A stretch of DNA of 64,000 nucleotides from Candidatus Rifleibacteriota bacterium (GTDB taxonomy: Bacteria; Muiribacteriota; Ozemobacteria; Ozemobacterales; Ozemobacteraceae), in NCBI GenBank assembly GCA_015232575.1, contig JADFZL010000016.1, positions 118,481 through 182,480 on the forward strand. Direction: 5' to 3'. The translations under genes were made by a program, and so were the position numbers. Under the pieces are notes generated by a model. That model saw only the letters and a program-made list of their open reading frames with translations. It made no database searches and had not been told where the DNA came from. Positions 51,801 to 61,314 of this stretch are shown here, piece after piece. Each line of letters starts with the position of its first letter. Position 1 is the first letter of the stretch.

Positions 51801-53120
51801 ATGAAAATTCTAATTCTTGATCCGACCTGTTATTCAGATGGGAAATTATTCAAAGTTCGAAAAATTGGATATTTCCCATTGACTTTACCGCGAATAGCCG
51901 CATGTTTTCCTTCTGGACACGAAATTTTGCTCTGTCATGAAAGAGCGCAGGAAGTAGATTTTTCCCAGAAGTATGATCTTGTATTTTTTTCAACAATGGG
52001 ATCAAACTGGATCAGAGCAGAAGAACTTTCGCGCAAATTCCTTCAGTCTGGAGCTAAAACCGTTGCTGGAGGATATTCTGTGCCACAGTTCTCTGAGAGA
52101 ATGAAGGACGCCTTTTCGTCACTCGTCACAGGTGATGCAGAGAATCTTATTCCACAGATTCTCAACGATTTTCAGAACAATTCTCTGAAAAAGATGTATG
52201 AAAATCTCTTTCCGGACATAAGTAGTTTGCCTTTGCCGCGCTTTGATCTTGTTCCAGCTTCAATTATCGGTGACGTTTTACCAGTTGAAGCATCGCGTGG
52301 ATGTCCGAATAAATGTGAATTCTGCTCTATTTCGAAACTGTATTCAGGAAAATTCCGAAAAAGAGATGTTGTTGAAGTAATAAGAGATATCGATTCAGTT
52401 GTATCATTATTTAAAAAACGATTTATTTATTTTACTGATGCGAATTTCACTGCTGATATGAATCATGCAAAGAATATTCTGCAAAAGCTGAAATCAAGAA
52501 ATATTTTCTGGATTGCCGGAGCAGATATCAACTGCCTGAAAGACGATGAGTTTCTTATACTGGCAGCTGAAAGCGGTTGTCTTTCTCTTCAGATTGGTTT
52601 TGAAACTCTTTCGGCAAAAAATCTTCATTTTGTGGGGAAGGGTTTTGCAGCTGGAGTCAATTATTCAGAAGCGATAAAGAACGCACACAAATTTGGAGTT
52701 CCTGTAACAGCCCTTATGATGGTCGGATTTGATCATGATGATAAATCTACATTTAAAGCCATAAAATCATTTGTTGAAAACAATCATATTTCAATGCTTG
52801 TTACTCATCCGGTAATTCCGGTACCCGGGACAAAGCTTTACGAACAATTAAAGGAACAAGGGCGATTGCTGGATTGTCCGCCTGAAATGGCCGATGGAAA
52901 GCATGTTATTTTTCGTCCGGTCAATTTTTCTGCAGAAGAATTGGAACGGCGCTACTGGCAGCTTAATCAGCGTGTTTTTGGAATGAAATCCATTCTGAAA
53001 AGATTTTTCTGGTCAGGAGTCTTAAGAAATATTCCCTCATACGCAGTTCTTTTTGTCTTAAACCTGATCGCATCGCGAACATCAAAGAAACAACTCACTA
53101 TAGGCGATTACAAAACCTGA
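51801..53120 (+). CDS. B12-binding radical SAM protein
   Basis: A 439-residue protein. The start is placed at the ATG at 51801, which opens directly into the first strand (MKILILDP); ATG/GTG codons further upstream are possible. Residues 1-125 form a cobalamin-binding-like Rossmann domain (FFSTMGSNW, VAGGYSVPQF), though the D-x-H-x-x-G motif is not present. The radical SAM cluster is C168-x3-C172-x2-C175 (GCPNKCEFC), with the YFTDANFT and GFETLSA segments typical of B12-type enzymes. Members methylate or rearrange lipids, hopanoids or cofactors; the substrate is unknown. It converges on the phospholipase-like gene, with only 5 bases between the stops. Confidence 0.88.
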   Translation: MKILILDPTCYSDGKLFKVRKIGYFPLTLPRIAACFPSGHEILLCHERAQEVDFSQKYDLVFFSTMGSNWIRAEELSRKFLQSGAKTVAGGYSVPQFSERMKDAFSSLVTGDAENLIPQILNDFQNNSLKKMYENLFPDISSLPLPRFDLVPASIIGDVLPVEASRGCPNKCEFCSISKLYSGKFRKRDVVEVIRDIDSVVSLFKKRFIYFTDANFTADMNHAKNILQKLKSRNIFWIAGADINCLKDDEFLILAAESGCLSLQIGFETLSAKNLHFVGKGFAAGVNYSEAIKNAHKFGVPVTALMMVGFDHDDKSTFKAIKSFVENNHISMLVTHPVIPVPGTKLYEQLKEQGRLLDCPPEMADGKHVIFRPVNFSAEELERRYWQLNQRVFGMKSILKRFFWSGVLRNIPSYAVLFVLNLIASRTSKKQLTIGDYKT

Positions 53121-53125
53121 TATAC

Positions 53126-55228
53126 TCAGCGGTTTGAAGATTGGCTAGATTTGAGGGCTTTTTCCCGGCGTATGTTTGCATTTCTCATTTTTTGCAGTGC
53201 CGCTTTCATTTCAGGGTCATCAGCAGACTTCTTTTGTGCAAGAGTTGTGTATAGTTTGTACGCATTTTCGAATTCTGCCTGAGCTTTGGAGTATTCTGCT
53301 GAAAATGCTCTGGATGCTTCCTGGCTGTATGACTCTGAATCAGGACTTTGAGAAGTCTGTGCGACAGTATTCTTGTCTGAAGGTAATAATGCAGATTCGC
53401 TTCTGGAAGATTGTGATTTAATGTCTTTTTGTACAGCAGTCAACGTTGTCAAATATTCAACAGTTGATTCGCGGGCTTTCTGGAGCTGTTTCAGTTCATC
53501 GTTCAGTTTATTTCGCTGTATAAGATTCCAGGCAGGTGTGTCCTTAATGAACTGTTTTGTAGTTTCAATTGCCTTATCTGTTTCTGCTATCCGATTTGTC
53601 GCCTGTTGAACCATTGCCGCAATTCTTTCAGCCGGATTTGGCGATGCTGATATGGCAAGCTTTACCCGTAATATTTCGGCAATCTGTCTTTGCTGATAAC
53701 CACAAGCTTCTGATATAGCCGACATTTCACTGCGAATTTTTAATTTTGAAAAGACATTAAAGATTGATAAGTCATCATATTCCTTGATTTTTTTTCTGAG
53801 TGCTTGTGACATTTCAAGAAGTTTTCCGGCCTCGGCTTTCAGGAATGTACTTCCAGAGGTCTGGTCAAGAATTGAGTATGCCAGAAGACGCGAAGCTTTT
53901 TCTCTTGCAGTTGCAAGGGTATTTTCTCCGGGGCGCCAGGGCCAGAACCAGGGCCATTCTCTTCTGACCGCTTCTATTCTTTCGACTTCTCTGACCGCTG
54001 CCATTGCTTCTTCGACGGAAACTGGCTTTCTTCCGTCTGCGGTAAGCCCCTGTTCTTTAAATTGTGCACTGCGCAGCGCTAAAGCTGTGGGGTCTGTTTT
54101 GATTTCCTGTTGGGCATAAGCAAGAATTTCTGGATATGTAAGATCGTATCTTGTTAACAGCGCTTCAAGAAAACGGTTAAGAACCTGCTTGTTCTTGCTT
54201 TCATCACCGGTTGTGGGAGTACTAGAAAAGGCTGCTTTCAGAAATTTATCACGCCAGATTGAACTGCTCAGACCAGCAGTAACAAAATAATATGAAATCG
54301 TTGTAAATGCATCATTCCCACGTTCAGATTTCAGTGTTCTTCCAAGAACTGCTAGAGCTGTCTGTTTGACCTTAGCAGAGAGTGTTCCGTTCAGGGAAAT
54401 TCCAACGCGATCTGTACCATCAGCAGACTTAATTATTGGCTTGGAAAAATTATTCTTTGCGTGTTCCCTGAGAAGTCTCTTCACTTCACCGATGCTTGTA
54501 TTTATGGCATCATGACGATCGGAATAAAATGCATCCATCTCGTCAAAAATTTCCGGACGTGAACTCTCAAGGTATTCACAGATTGCTCTTATTCCGACAA
54601 CATTCGGTAGAAATGCATTTGCGGCATTTTTCAACGTTTCAGCTTTCATGATACTGGGAATTTTTCCATTCGCATTATCTTCTGACATTGAGGATTCAAG
54701 TAATCTCAGAGGAAAAACCAGCTTTGCACCGGAGTATTTTTCTTTATTCTGATGATAAGTCAGAAAATCAATTGCTACCTCGTTTATCTGGTGATTAAGA
54801 GACCTGTAATTCACTGTTGTACAGGAAACTTTTGAATTCGGATAACCGTCTTGAGTGTGGGCACTTGTTACTTCGGCATATAGGTGTCCTGCCCAGCCAA
54901 GAGCCATTATTACATCTTCAAGTCCGAAAGATTTGTCAGATTTTGCCTTGTCAACCATTCTGAGAACAGTTTCAATATCTTTGTGATACTCATCTGGAAA
55001 TTCTGAGCCGGCAGTTTGTTTAATATCCGGCGCAGGTCCGCAACCGATAAACAGATACGAATATTCTGGCTGAATTATGAAATCTTTGTTGAGTTCTGCC
55101 GCAATGCTTGTGTATGCTGCTTCATTTACAGACATGTGAGTCATTGGTCCCCAAGCTGTGACTTCTTTCTGAATAAGACAAAAGGAAAGAATTATTCCAA
55201 TGATGATATATTTATTTTTCAGCAGCAT
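53126..55228 (-). CDS. Secreted zinc-dependent phospholipase C-like protein with coiled-coil tail
   Basis: A 700-residue protein; the ATG at 55228 has AAAGGGAG upstream. Signal peptide 1-25 would leave tryptophan W26 at the mature N-terminus, as in zinc phospholipase C and S1/P1 nucleases where that residue binds zinc. Likely ligands follow: H31 (WGPMTHMS), D77/E83 region (PAPDIK), HLYAEVTSAH near 125 and H-x3-E (NHQINEVAIDF) near 152. The remaining about 350 residues are helical and charged, with long coiled coils near 500-600 (RIAETDKAIETTKQF), which is unusual for the family. The likely activity is phosphodiester hydrolysis outside the cytoplasm. Confidence 0.75.
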   Translation of the reverse strand: MLLKNKYIIIGIILSFCLIQKEVTAWGPMTHMSVNEAAYTSIAAELNKDFIIQPEYSYLFIGCGPAPDIKQTAGSEFPDEYHKDIETVLRMVDKAKSDKSFGLEDVIMALGWAGHLYAEVTSAHTQDGYPNSKVSCTTVNYRSLNHQINEVAIDFLTYHQNKEKYSGAKLVFPLRLLESSMSEDNANGKIPSIMKAETLKNAANAFLPNVVGIRAICEYLESSRPEIFDEMDAFYSDRHDAINTSIGEVKRLLREHAKNNFSKPIIKSADGTDRVGISLNGTLSAKVKQTALAVLGRTLKSERGNDAFTTISYYFVTAGLSSSIWRDKFLKAAFSSTPTTGDESKNKQVLNRFLEALLTRYDLTYPEILAYAQQEIKTDPTALALRSAQFKEQGLTADGRKPVSVEEAMAAVREVERIEAVRREWPWFWPWRPGENTLATAREKASRLLAYSILDQTSGSTFLKAEAGKLLEMSQALRKKIKEYDDLSIFNVFSKLKIRSEMSAISEACGYQQRQIAEILRVKLAISASPNPAERIAAMVQQATNRIAETDKAIETTKQFIKDTPAWNLIQRNKLNDELKQLQKARESTVEYLTTLTAVQKDIKSQSSRSESALLPSDKNTVAQTSQSPDSESYSQEASRAFSAEYSKAQAEFENAYKLYTTLAQKKSADDPEMKAALQKMRNANIRREKALKSSQSSNR

Positions 55229-55363
55229 AAAACTCCCTTTCAGCAACTTATTTTGCACACCTTATTCTCGCATCTTTACTTTTTGATTTTTTACGTTATT
55301 AAGCATGTCTAATTACAACAAATCTTTGTAAAGGGGTCATTAAAGCTCCATAATTTCTATTTC

Positions 55364-55427
55364 GTCATTTCGACCGAAGGGAGAAATCTTGCTTTTATCA
55401 GATCTCTCACATTCGTTAGAGATGACA
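55364..55427 (+). repeat. Copy of the inverted-repeat element
   Basis: CGTCATTTCGACCGAAGGGA at the left and GATCTCTCACATTCGTTAGA-GATGAC at the right. It is 64 bp long, with the right arm slightly eroded. It lies between the phospholipase-like and glycine-zipper genes. Confidence 0.8.
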
Positions 55428-55526
55428 TCCCACCGCAAAGTTAGCACGCGAGTTTGACTACTTATTTAAGATTTTGCGCGCTGAGTGATTGATTTATCTT
55501 GTACAAGATTTTCCTGCTTGAGCTCA

Positions 55527-56255
55527 CTAGCGGCTTCCCTGGTATGCGTCATAATATTTCTGGTAATCTGCATAGCATTTTTTTGCAGTTTCGTCGTCAC
55601 CTTTTTGTACGGCATCAATGTATGCCTTGTATGAAGAAATGTACTTTTCATAAGCGCTCTGAGAGACATTCTTCTTTGCGCCATCGTCCGAAATTACTTG
55701 TGCTGAATTATCTTCTTTGGGAGTTGCAGGTGCTGCAACTGATGTTCCAGAAAGCATGTGATTAATGAAATTCTGACTGTCTTTGTCATCTGCTGGAATA
55801 GAAGCCATGGTTTGAACGCTATCCTCAGATGATTTGCTTATTAAATGTCCAACAGCGTTTCCGACTAATCCGCCAACCACCATGCCGCCGATAAGAAGAG
55901 GAGCACCCATTCCAATAACCAGAGCACCACCGGCTATTACACCGGCCGTGGTTGACATGTTTACGGCGTTAGCAGTTACCCAGTTCATGACTTTGTTCGA
56001 GATTACATAACCGCCAGCACCGCCAAGAACCATACCAATAGGTCCGCCGCCAACTGCAATTCCGAGGACTCCGCCTGTTACCGCTCCGGCTATTGAGCCG
56101 GCAGTGACAACAAGTCCCTTGGCGATACTGCCAACAGAAGATAGAATTCCGGCTTTCAATTGAATTGGAGCCAGGAATAGAAGAGAAAACAACAGATTAA
56201 CCAGAATGAAAATAGAAATTTCTTTTCTTAATTCAAGTGTCAGCGTCATATTCAT
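55527..56255 (-). CDS. Glycine-zipper membrane protein
   Basis: A 242-residue protein; CGGAGGTGAG precedes the ATG. After an N-terminal signal/anchor helix (ISIFILVNLLFSLLFLAP) comes a Gly/Ala-rich region (about 35-145) with repeated G-x3-G spacing (GAVTGGVLGIAVGGG, GGMVVGGLVGNAVGH). This is typical of glycine-zipper helices that oligomerise in membranes. The soluble tail (about 145-242) ends with a repeated Tyr/Lys-rich helix (YEKYISSYKAYIDAVQKG and later YADYQKYYDAY). It may form a membrane assembly or channel; no known family beyond glycine zipper is recognised. Confidence 0.75.
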   Translation of the reverse strand: MNMTLTLELRKEISIFILVNLLFSLLFLAPIQLKAGILSSVGSIAKGLVVTAGSIAGAVTGGVLGIAVGGGPIGMVLGGAGGYVISNKVMNWVTANAVNMSTTAGVIAGGALVIGMGAPLLIGGMVVGGLVGNAVGHLISKSSEDSVQTMASIPADDKDSQNFINHMLSGTSVAAPATPKEDNSAQVISDDGAKKNVSQSAYEKYISSYKAYIDAVQKGDDETAKKCYADYQKYYDAYQGSR

Positions 56256-56500
56256 TTTCTCACCTCCGAATTACCCCATATCTGAAATTATTTTTCTGTA
56301 ATTTTTATATTACTTAAAAATCTACTTGTATTTTCCAGAAATTATTGATTGCATCACAACCTATTCTAAATCATTTGCCGGACAATCATCAATGATTCTT
56401 ATATCATTATACGATTCAAACGTACTACCGTCAAGTAAGGTGTCAGCAAAAGATTTTCCGTAACTACTCAATAATTCGGAGATACTTTCAGCTCATTGCT

Positions 56501-56563
56501 GTCATTTCGACCGTGGGGAGAAATCTCAAAATCTGCGGAGATCTCTCCCTTCGTTCGAGATGA
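56501..56563 (+). repeat. Copy of the inverted-repeat element
   Basis: GTCATTTCGACCGTGGGGAG at the left and CTCTCCCTTCGTTCGAGATG at the right; 63 bp with a short centre. It lies 83 bases before a triple-hairpin array. Confidence 0.85.
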
Positions 56564-56645
56564 AATGGGAATAAGCAGTTCCAAATAAAAGGTTACCCCT
56601 GATTATTGAGAAGATACGATTTTCTTTTGTAAAAAGACAATTCCC

Positions 56646-56957
56646 TGATATTGCCCGAGTGCACAAAGTATCCGACCGCAGGGAGTGAAGGTGGTCGAGC
56701 TTGTTCGACCGCCGCCCGGATGAGGTGCTTGACGCCTCTCGATATAACACGAGTCATCGTAAACAGCGGAGGACACAAAGTGTCCGACCGCGGGGAGTGA
56801 AGGCGGTCGAACTTGTTCGACTGCCGAGAGGAGGTGTCTGACGCCTCTCGATATAACACGAGTCATCGTAAACAGCGGAGGACACAAAGTGTCCGACCGC
56901 GGGGAGTGAAGGCGGTCGAACTTGTTCGACTGCCGAGAGGGGGCGCGTGCCCCCTCT
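56646..56957 (+). repeat. Tandem array of the triple-hairpin element (109-bp period)
   Basis: GCGGAGGACACAAAGTGTCC begins at 56766 and again at 56875, a 109-bp period; an older, diverged unit starts near 56655. Units are joined by TATAACACGAGTCATCGTAA. The third unit ends in AGAGGGGGCGCGTGCCCCCTCT. The array ends 24 bases from the HD-GYP stop codon. Confidence 0.9.
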
Positions 56958-56980
56958 ATTGAAAAAGACGCCCCCTCTAT

Positions 56981-57919
56981 TTAAAGTTCAGAGAAGGAGA
57001 CGGGTTTAATTTCAAGGATTCCGAGATCTTTAAGGACTTCCTTGAGTGCCCACAAAACTCGGTCGTCGTATTTTCCGGTTTGTCCGACCATTTCTTCTAG
57101 TGTTTCTTGATAGGTGCGTTCTGCAGCGTATGGTCTGAAGTGAGTCATAGCGTCAAAAGAGTCTGCAGCTCCGACAATAAGCGAAATGAGAGGGATATCT
57201 TCAAGTGGAAGCCCTTTTGGGTAACCTGATTTGTCAGGAGATTCGTGATGAGAGAGAACACATTCTGCAACACTTTCCATGCCGGGAATTTCCCTTATCA
57301 TTCCAGCGCCAATAACTGAATGAGATTCTACCTGACGTCTTTCCAGAGGTGACAGAGATCTTGACACTTCAAGTATTGATGGCGGAAGGGCGACCTTTCC
57401 TATGTCATGAAGAAGGGCGGTAAGCTCAAGTTCAATAAATCTCTTTCCAGATAATCCCATCTTTTTTCCGATAGCCAGAGAAAGGTTTCTTACCCGATCC
57501 CAATGTCCGCTGTGTTCACCTGCGCGATTTTCAAGAATCTTCAGTGTCAATCCCAGAAGACACTCCATCTTTACAAATTCGGAAAGCATTTTCAAAGTGG
57601 GAATAACAGTTGTCGGAATTTCCCAGTCAGGAGATTCAAACCCTGGGACTGTCTCGGGCTTAATTGATATGAGCCAGATCATTTCTTCATGTTTGACAGA
57701 TGTCCAGGTTCTGCCGGCGAATCTCAACGCTTTAGCTTCCTGAAGATTTGTTGGAAATTCTGTAGAAGGAAGTATGCCGTTTGAATCATGTCCTCTCCAG
57801 ATTTTTCCCCACTGAAACCACAACTGAGGATCACTTCCTCCAGAAGAAAGGTTGTGAGAAAGCATCTGAAGAGCCGATTTCCAGATTTCCGAAATTGAAC
57901 TCAATTCAAGAGGTTTCAT
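56981..57919 (-). CDS. HD-GYP domain protein
   Basis: A 312-residue cytoplasmic protein; the ATG at 57919 has GGGGAAAA upstream. Residues 1-125 are unrecognised and may be a sensory domain. The HD-GYP domain (about 130-300) shows HSGHWDRVRNLS, LLHDIGKVALP with the HD pair, ESHSVIGAGMI, LSHHESPDKSGYPKGL (the GYP signature with HHE), and GAADSFDAMTH. These supply the metal-binding and substrate residues of cyclic-di-GMP phosphodiesterases. No GGDEF or receiver domain is fused. It probably lowers cyclic-di-GMP, linking to motility or matrix production. Confidence 0.9.
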   Translation of the reverse strand: MKPLELSSISEIWKSALQMLSHNLSSGGSDPQLWFQWGKIWRGHDSNGILPSTEFPTNLQEAKALRFAGRTWTSVKHEEMIWLISIKPETVPGFESPDWEIPTTVIPTLKMLSEFVKMECLLGLTLKILENRAGEHSGHWDRVRNLSLAIGKKMGLSGKRFIELELTALLHDIGKVALPPSILEVSRSLSPLERRQVESHSVIGAGMIREIPGMESVAECVLSHHESPDKSGYPKGLPLEDIPLISLIVGAADSFDAMTHFRPYAAERTYQETLEEMVGQTGKYDDRVLWALKEVLKDLGILEIKPVSFSEL

Positions 57920-58000
57920 CTTTTTCCCCGCACGCAAATTTTATCCAATATAACAGATTTTCTATAATTTCTCAACGCCAGCGTTTTATTAAGTATAAGT

Positions 58001-58030
58001 AAAAGCTCCCCGGATGAATCCAGGGAGCCG
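58001..58030 (-). terminator. Terminator of the ATP-citrate lyase operon
   Basis: Read leftward, GCTCCCTGGAT and ATCCGGGGAGC form an 11-bp stem with one G-T pair, a 2-base loop and a TTTTACTT tail, about 20 bases after the stop. Confidence 0.8.
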
Positions 58031-58051
58031 TTAAATTAGATGAAAGAAGAT

Positions 58052-59896
58052 TTACGATACAACTGGCGGAAGATCGTACAATACGTCTTCCCATGGATGT
58101 CTGTAAAGATCTGCTTTTAGTCTTGATTGATCCATGTAGTGGCCTACGAAGCCAATTGTGCGTCCAAGCAGGAACAGACCATTCAGACCACCTGAATCAA
58201 TAACACTCTTTATTCGTTCTTCTGTCCAGCCAAGACCCTGCATCATGTCAACGGCCAGAACTCCAATTGCGCCGTCAACATTCAGAATCAGAGTATCTTT
58301 CTTTGCGGTTGTAAGTTTTTCAACTTCGAGAGCATAATTCAGAAGCGGTGTTTTCGGAAAATTCTCGGAAGCGAACTTCTTTAAAAGTACAACGCGCATG
58401 TCGGGGTTCTTAAGGCTTTTTATGCGATGTCCGATGCCTTGAACCTTGATGTTTTTCTTCTTCATATCTGCAATAAATTCTGAAGGTGTCATTTTTGCTT
58501 CAAAGGCATTTTTGAAGTGAAGTGCAGCTCCGGCAACAGCTCCGCCGAAACGCGGACCAATAGTAAGAATGCCTGTGGCAACTGAACTCATGAGATCTTT
58601 TCCGGCTCTGGCTGTAACAATAGTGTTGTGAGCTCCGGAGACACACGGACCGTGATCAGCAGACAATTTAACGACCATTTCAATAAACTGGGCAGCCCAT
58701 ACCGGAAGCTTTTCTTTAAACCAGAGAAGCCCAATAACATCGCCTATTGAATAGTTTTCTGAAATGACTTTACTTATTTTGTGACCCGCATAAAGCAGTT
58801 CATCGCCGGAATCGTCAGATATTGTACAAGTGAAGTTTGTCGGACGCCTGACCAGATTTCTTGCAGCGGCTTCTTTGTAATTCATCGGAATTGGCGGAGC
58901 CTGAACTTCCGGAATTGCAGTGTGTTTTCCTGAAGCAACCAGTCTATCAAACGTTTCTTTTATTGCCTTGTCAAAATCATCAAAAGATTTTGGAACAATA
59001 ACGCCGATTTCAGCAAGAGCAGCATTTTTTGCTTCGGCTGTTTCGCGCTTCGCGTCAGCTTTGGCGCCTGCGTGTCCGAATTGTATTCCTTTTGGCATGT
59101 GTCCAAGGGATGTTCCTGTGACCCACATTACAAGAGGTTTTTTGATTTTTCCGCTTTTTACTGCGTCGTATATACGCCATTCTTCTTCACCACCGACTTC
59201 GCCGAGGCAGACCAGCATTTTGATTGCAGGGTTTGCTTCATAACGGATAAGGTGTTCAAGAAGATATGATCCGGGATATGCGTCTCCGCCGATTGCGATT
59301 CCTTCATACAGGCCATCAGTGTTTCTGGCGATAATATTATATGCTTCATTCGACATACCACCTGATTTACTGACAAAACCTACAGAACCTGCTCTGTGAA
59401 GCTTAGCGGACACGATATTGTCGATTGTACCACCAGTGTTTCCGATTTTAAATGCTCCGGCTGCAAGCCCGCCAACTGTTGCGGGTCCGATTATTACCTT
59501 GCCGTTTTTCAGTGCAACAGCTCTAAGGTGGCGCGAGAATCTTTCAGGAATTCCTTCTGCTATTATTACTAAAGTTCTTATCTGTGCAGATTCAAGTGCT
59601 GAAAGGCTGGTTTCGTAAGCGCTTCTGTAAGAAGCAAAGTTTATTGCCACATCAATGTCAGGATGTGACGATAAAGCGCTCTGAATGTCAGGGTAAACTG
59701 GAATGAAAATTTCCTTTGTTCCGAAAAAGAATTTACTGAGTTCCGTTTTTCCAGGGTCTACGATTGCTGCCACGGATGGCTTTTCGCGCTTGCAGCAATA
59801 ATCAAAATCAAGCATGCGCTGTGCGGCATTGACCTGCATTCCAAAAATCAGAGCTCTGGTATTTCTGTCAAAAAGCTGATAATCCGGACGTGCCAT
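58052..59896 (-). CDS. aclA: ATP-citrate lyase, large subunit (ligase CoA-binding plus citrate synthase-like domains)
   Basis: A 614-residue cytoplasmic protein. The N-terminal part matches the succinyl-CoA synthetase alpha-like module (INFASYRSAYETS, GPATVGGLAAGAFKIGN, GFVSKSGGMSNEAYN). The phospho-histidine H275 lies in QFGHAGAKA. The C-terminal part is a citrate synthase/citryl-CoA lyase module (DHGPCVSGAHNTIVTARAGKD, GIGHRIKSL, LNVDGAIGVL, final HPWEDVLYD). Length and motif order agree with the ACLB subunit of plants and the AclA subunit of Chlorobium. With the small subunit it cleaves citrate with ATP and CoA to acetyl-CoA and oxaloacetate, for the reductive TCA cycle or biosynthetic acetyl-CoA. 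It lies 27 bases after the small-subunit gene. Confidence 0.95.
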   Translation of the reverse strand: MARPDYQLFDRNTRALIFGMQVNAAQRMLDFDYCCKREKPSVAAIVDPGKTELSKFFFGTKEIFIPVYPDIQSALSSHPDIDVAINFASYRSAYETSLSALESAQIRTLVIIAEGIPERFSRHLRAVALKNGKVIIGPATVGGLAAGAFKIGNTGGTIDNIVSAKLHRAGSVGFVSKSGGMSNEAYNIIARNTDGLYEGIAIGGDAYPGSYLLEHLIRYEANPAIKMLVCLGEVGGEEEWRIYDAVKSGKIKKPLVMWVTGTSLGHMPKGIQFGHAGAKADAKRETAEAKNAALAEIGVIVPKSFDDFDKAIKETFDRLVASGKHTAIPEVQAPPIPMNYKEAAARNLVRRPTNFTCTISDDSGDELLYAGHKISKVISENYSIGDVIGLLWFKEKLPVWAAQFIEMVVKLSADHGPCVSGAHNTIVTARAGKDLMSSVATGILTIGPRFGGAVAGAALHFKNAFEAKMTPSEFIADMKKKNIKVQGIGHRIKSLKNPDMRVVLLKKFASENFPKTPLLNYALEVEKLTTAKKDTLILNVDGAIGVLAVDMMQGLGWTEERIKSVIDSGGLNGLFLLGRTIGFVGHYMDQSRLKADLYRHPWEDVLYDLPPVVS

Positions 59897-59923
59897 ATTT
59901 ACTCTTTTCCTTTCATTTCGATA

Positions 59924-61192
59924 TTACTTCAGAGCATCAGTGATGACACGGGTCATGTGATATTCGGGACCATGAACCTGTATTGGAAGCCCGAGCTCTT
60001 CAGCAGTCGACTTGATTTTTGCGAGACCTTCATGATAATTCGGTCCGCCACGGCGTACAAAAATTCTTGCATTTACTCCCTTTAACTTCGGTGCATATTC
60101 TTTCAATGCCATGATTATGCCGGTAAAGGTTTTTGCAACGTCGGTAAAATTGGCAATACCTCCGCCAATTATAAGAGTTTTGGGACGTCCATTCGGGTCC
60201 GGTTTGCGTGTCATGAGATCCATTACGGTCTTAGCATATTCATAAGTCAACTGAGTGCTTGGATCTCCTGAATATTCTCCGTAAAAAGCCAGTTCCTTTG
60301 CGTAACCCAGATCGCATACTGTATCAGCATATATTACTGAAGCTCCGCCGCCTGCAACCATATTCCAGACTCGGCCATCAGGGTTAAGAATTGTCATTTT
60401 CAAAGATGCCCCTGAAAGGGAATCAAGTTCTCTGACTTTTTCTTCTTCAGGTGACAAAGTGCGGCCGAAAGCTGCCGGAAATTCGATGTCATCTCCCCAG
60501 AGTTGGCTGCATGCAAATTCTGCGGTGTCGTCAAGCTTGGCTACCATATCAAGTGGTATGATATCGTTTCCAGAAATTGCAAAGGGATTTATTTCGAGAT
60601 ATGAGAAATGCAGGGCGCAGAAGTATTCGTAAAGCCCTCTGAGGTAATCTGCGATTAAAGTTCGATTTTGACCGAGTGATGAAGGAAGAGCAGATTGAAG
60701 GTTGACTGCATTAATTCCTTCAAGTACCGGAACTGGAATCTGAACAACTTTGTCCCAGTTTTCCTCGACATTAATACCACCCTGAGTTGAGAAATAAATA
60801 GTATCTCCCTCAGCGTGAGTCTTTATTGCCACATAAAATTCGGTATCATGTCTGGTAAATGGTTCAATGATAAAATGTGTAAGAACGCCATTTATCTCAC
60901 CGATTTTTGCAGGTTTTCCCATTCTTTCCATAATCCAGGAACGGGTTTCCTCAAAATTTTTATTTACGAGAACAAGACCATGTTTTCCCCGTTTTCCAAA
61001 AAGCTGATCTGGTTTTGCAACCAGCGTCCCAGATGAAAGCCAGGGTTCCTGTTTCTTTAATGAATCCCAGTCTGTGTTTTTGTCGACCAGGACAATCTTT
61101 CCATCATAAGAATCTTTTTTTCCCATGTATTTGGAAAGATGGTTTGAAAGCATCTTCTTTGCATGAAATTCACGAATTCCGCGTTGTGCCAT
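59924..61192 (-). CDS. aclB: ATP-citrate lyase, small subunit (ATP-grasp/citrate-binding)
   Basis: A 422-residue protein. The N-terminal ATP-grasp part starts REFHAKKMLSNHL and has KPDQLFGKRGKHGLVLVN and IIEPFTRHDTEFYVAI; the metal/nucleotide residues are in YLEINPFAI and IPLDMVAKLDDTA. The C-terminal citrate-binding part carries MVAGGGASVIYADTV, EYSGDPSTQLTYEYAKTV, GGGIANFTDVAKTF and RRGGPNYHEGL. These stretches agree almost word for word with the plant ACLA subunit as I remember it, including size. It is the first gene of the operon; GGGAAGGAGACG precedes its start. Confidence 0.95.
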   Translation of the reverse strand: MAQRGIREFHAKKMLSNHLSKYMGKKDSYDGKIVLVDKNTDWDSLKKQEPWLSSGTLVAKPDQLFGKRGKHGLVLVNKNFEETRSWIMERMGKPAKIGEINGVLTHFIIEPFTRHDTEFYVAIKTHAEGDTIYFSTQGGINVEENWDKVVQIPVPVLEGINAVNLQSALPSSLGQNRTLIADYLRGLYEYFCALHFSYLEINPFAISGNDIIPLDMVAKLDDTAEFACSQLWGDDIEFPAAFGRTLSPEEEKVRELDSLSGASLKMTILNPDGRVWNMVAGGGASVIYADTVCDLGYAKELAFYGEYSGDPSTQLTYEYAKTVMDLMTRKPDPNGRPKTLIIGGGIANFTDVAKTFTGIIMALKEYAPKLKGVNARIFVRRGGPNYHEGLAKIKSTAEELGLPIQVHGPEYHMTRVITDALK

Positions 61193-61314
61193 AAATCACG
61201 TCTCCTTCCCTTGAACGGCAGGTTTGTGTTTCAATTTTATAACAGGAAGGTGGCTTACAAGTCAAGTGATTTCAGGAAATTTAAGCAATTATCCGTCAAA
61301 CTTCTTTGAAATAG

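Noticed and set aside
56526..56887. Three overlapping minus-strand frames at 56.5-56.9 kb
   Set aside because: They are translations of the tandem repeat array and share repeat-derived peptides.
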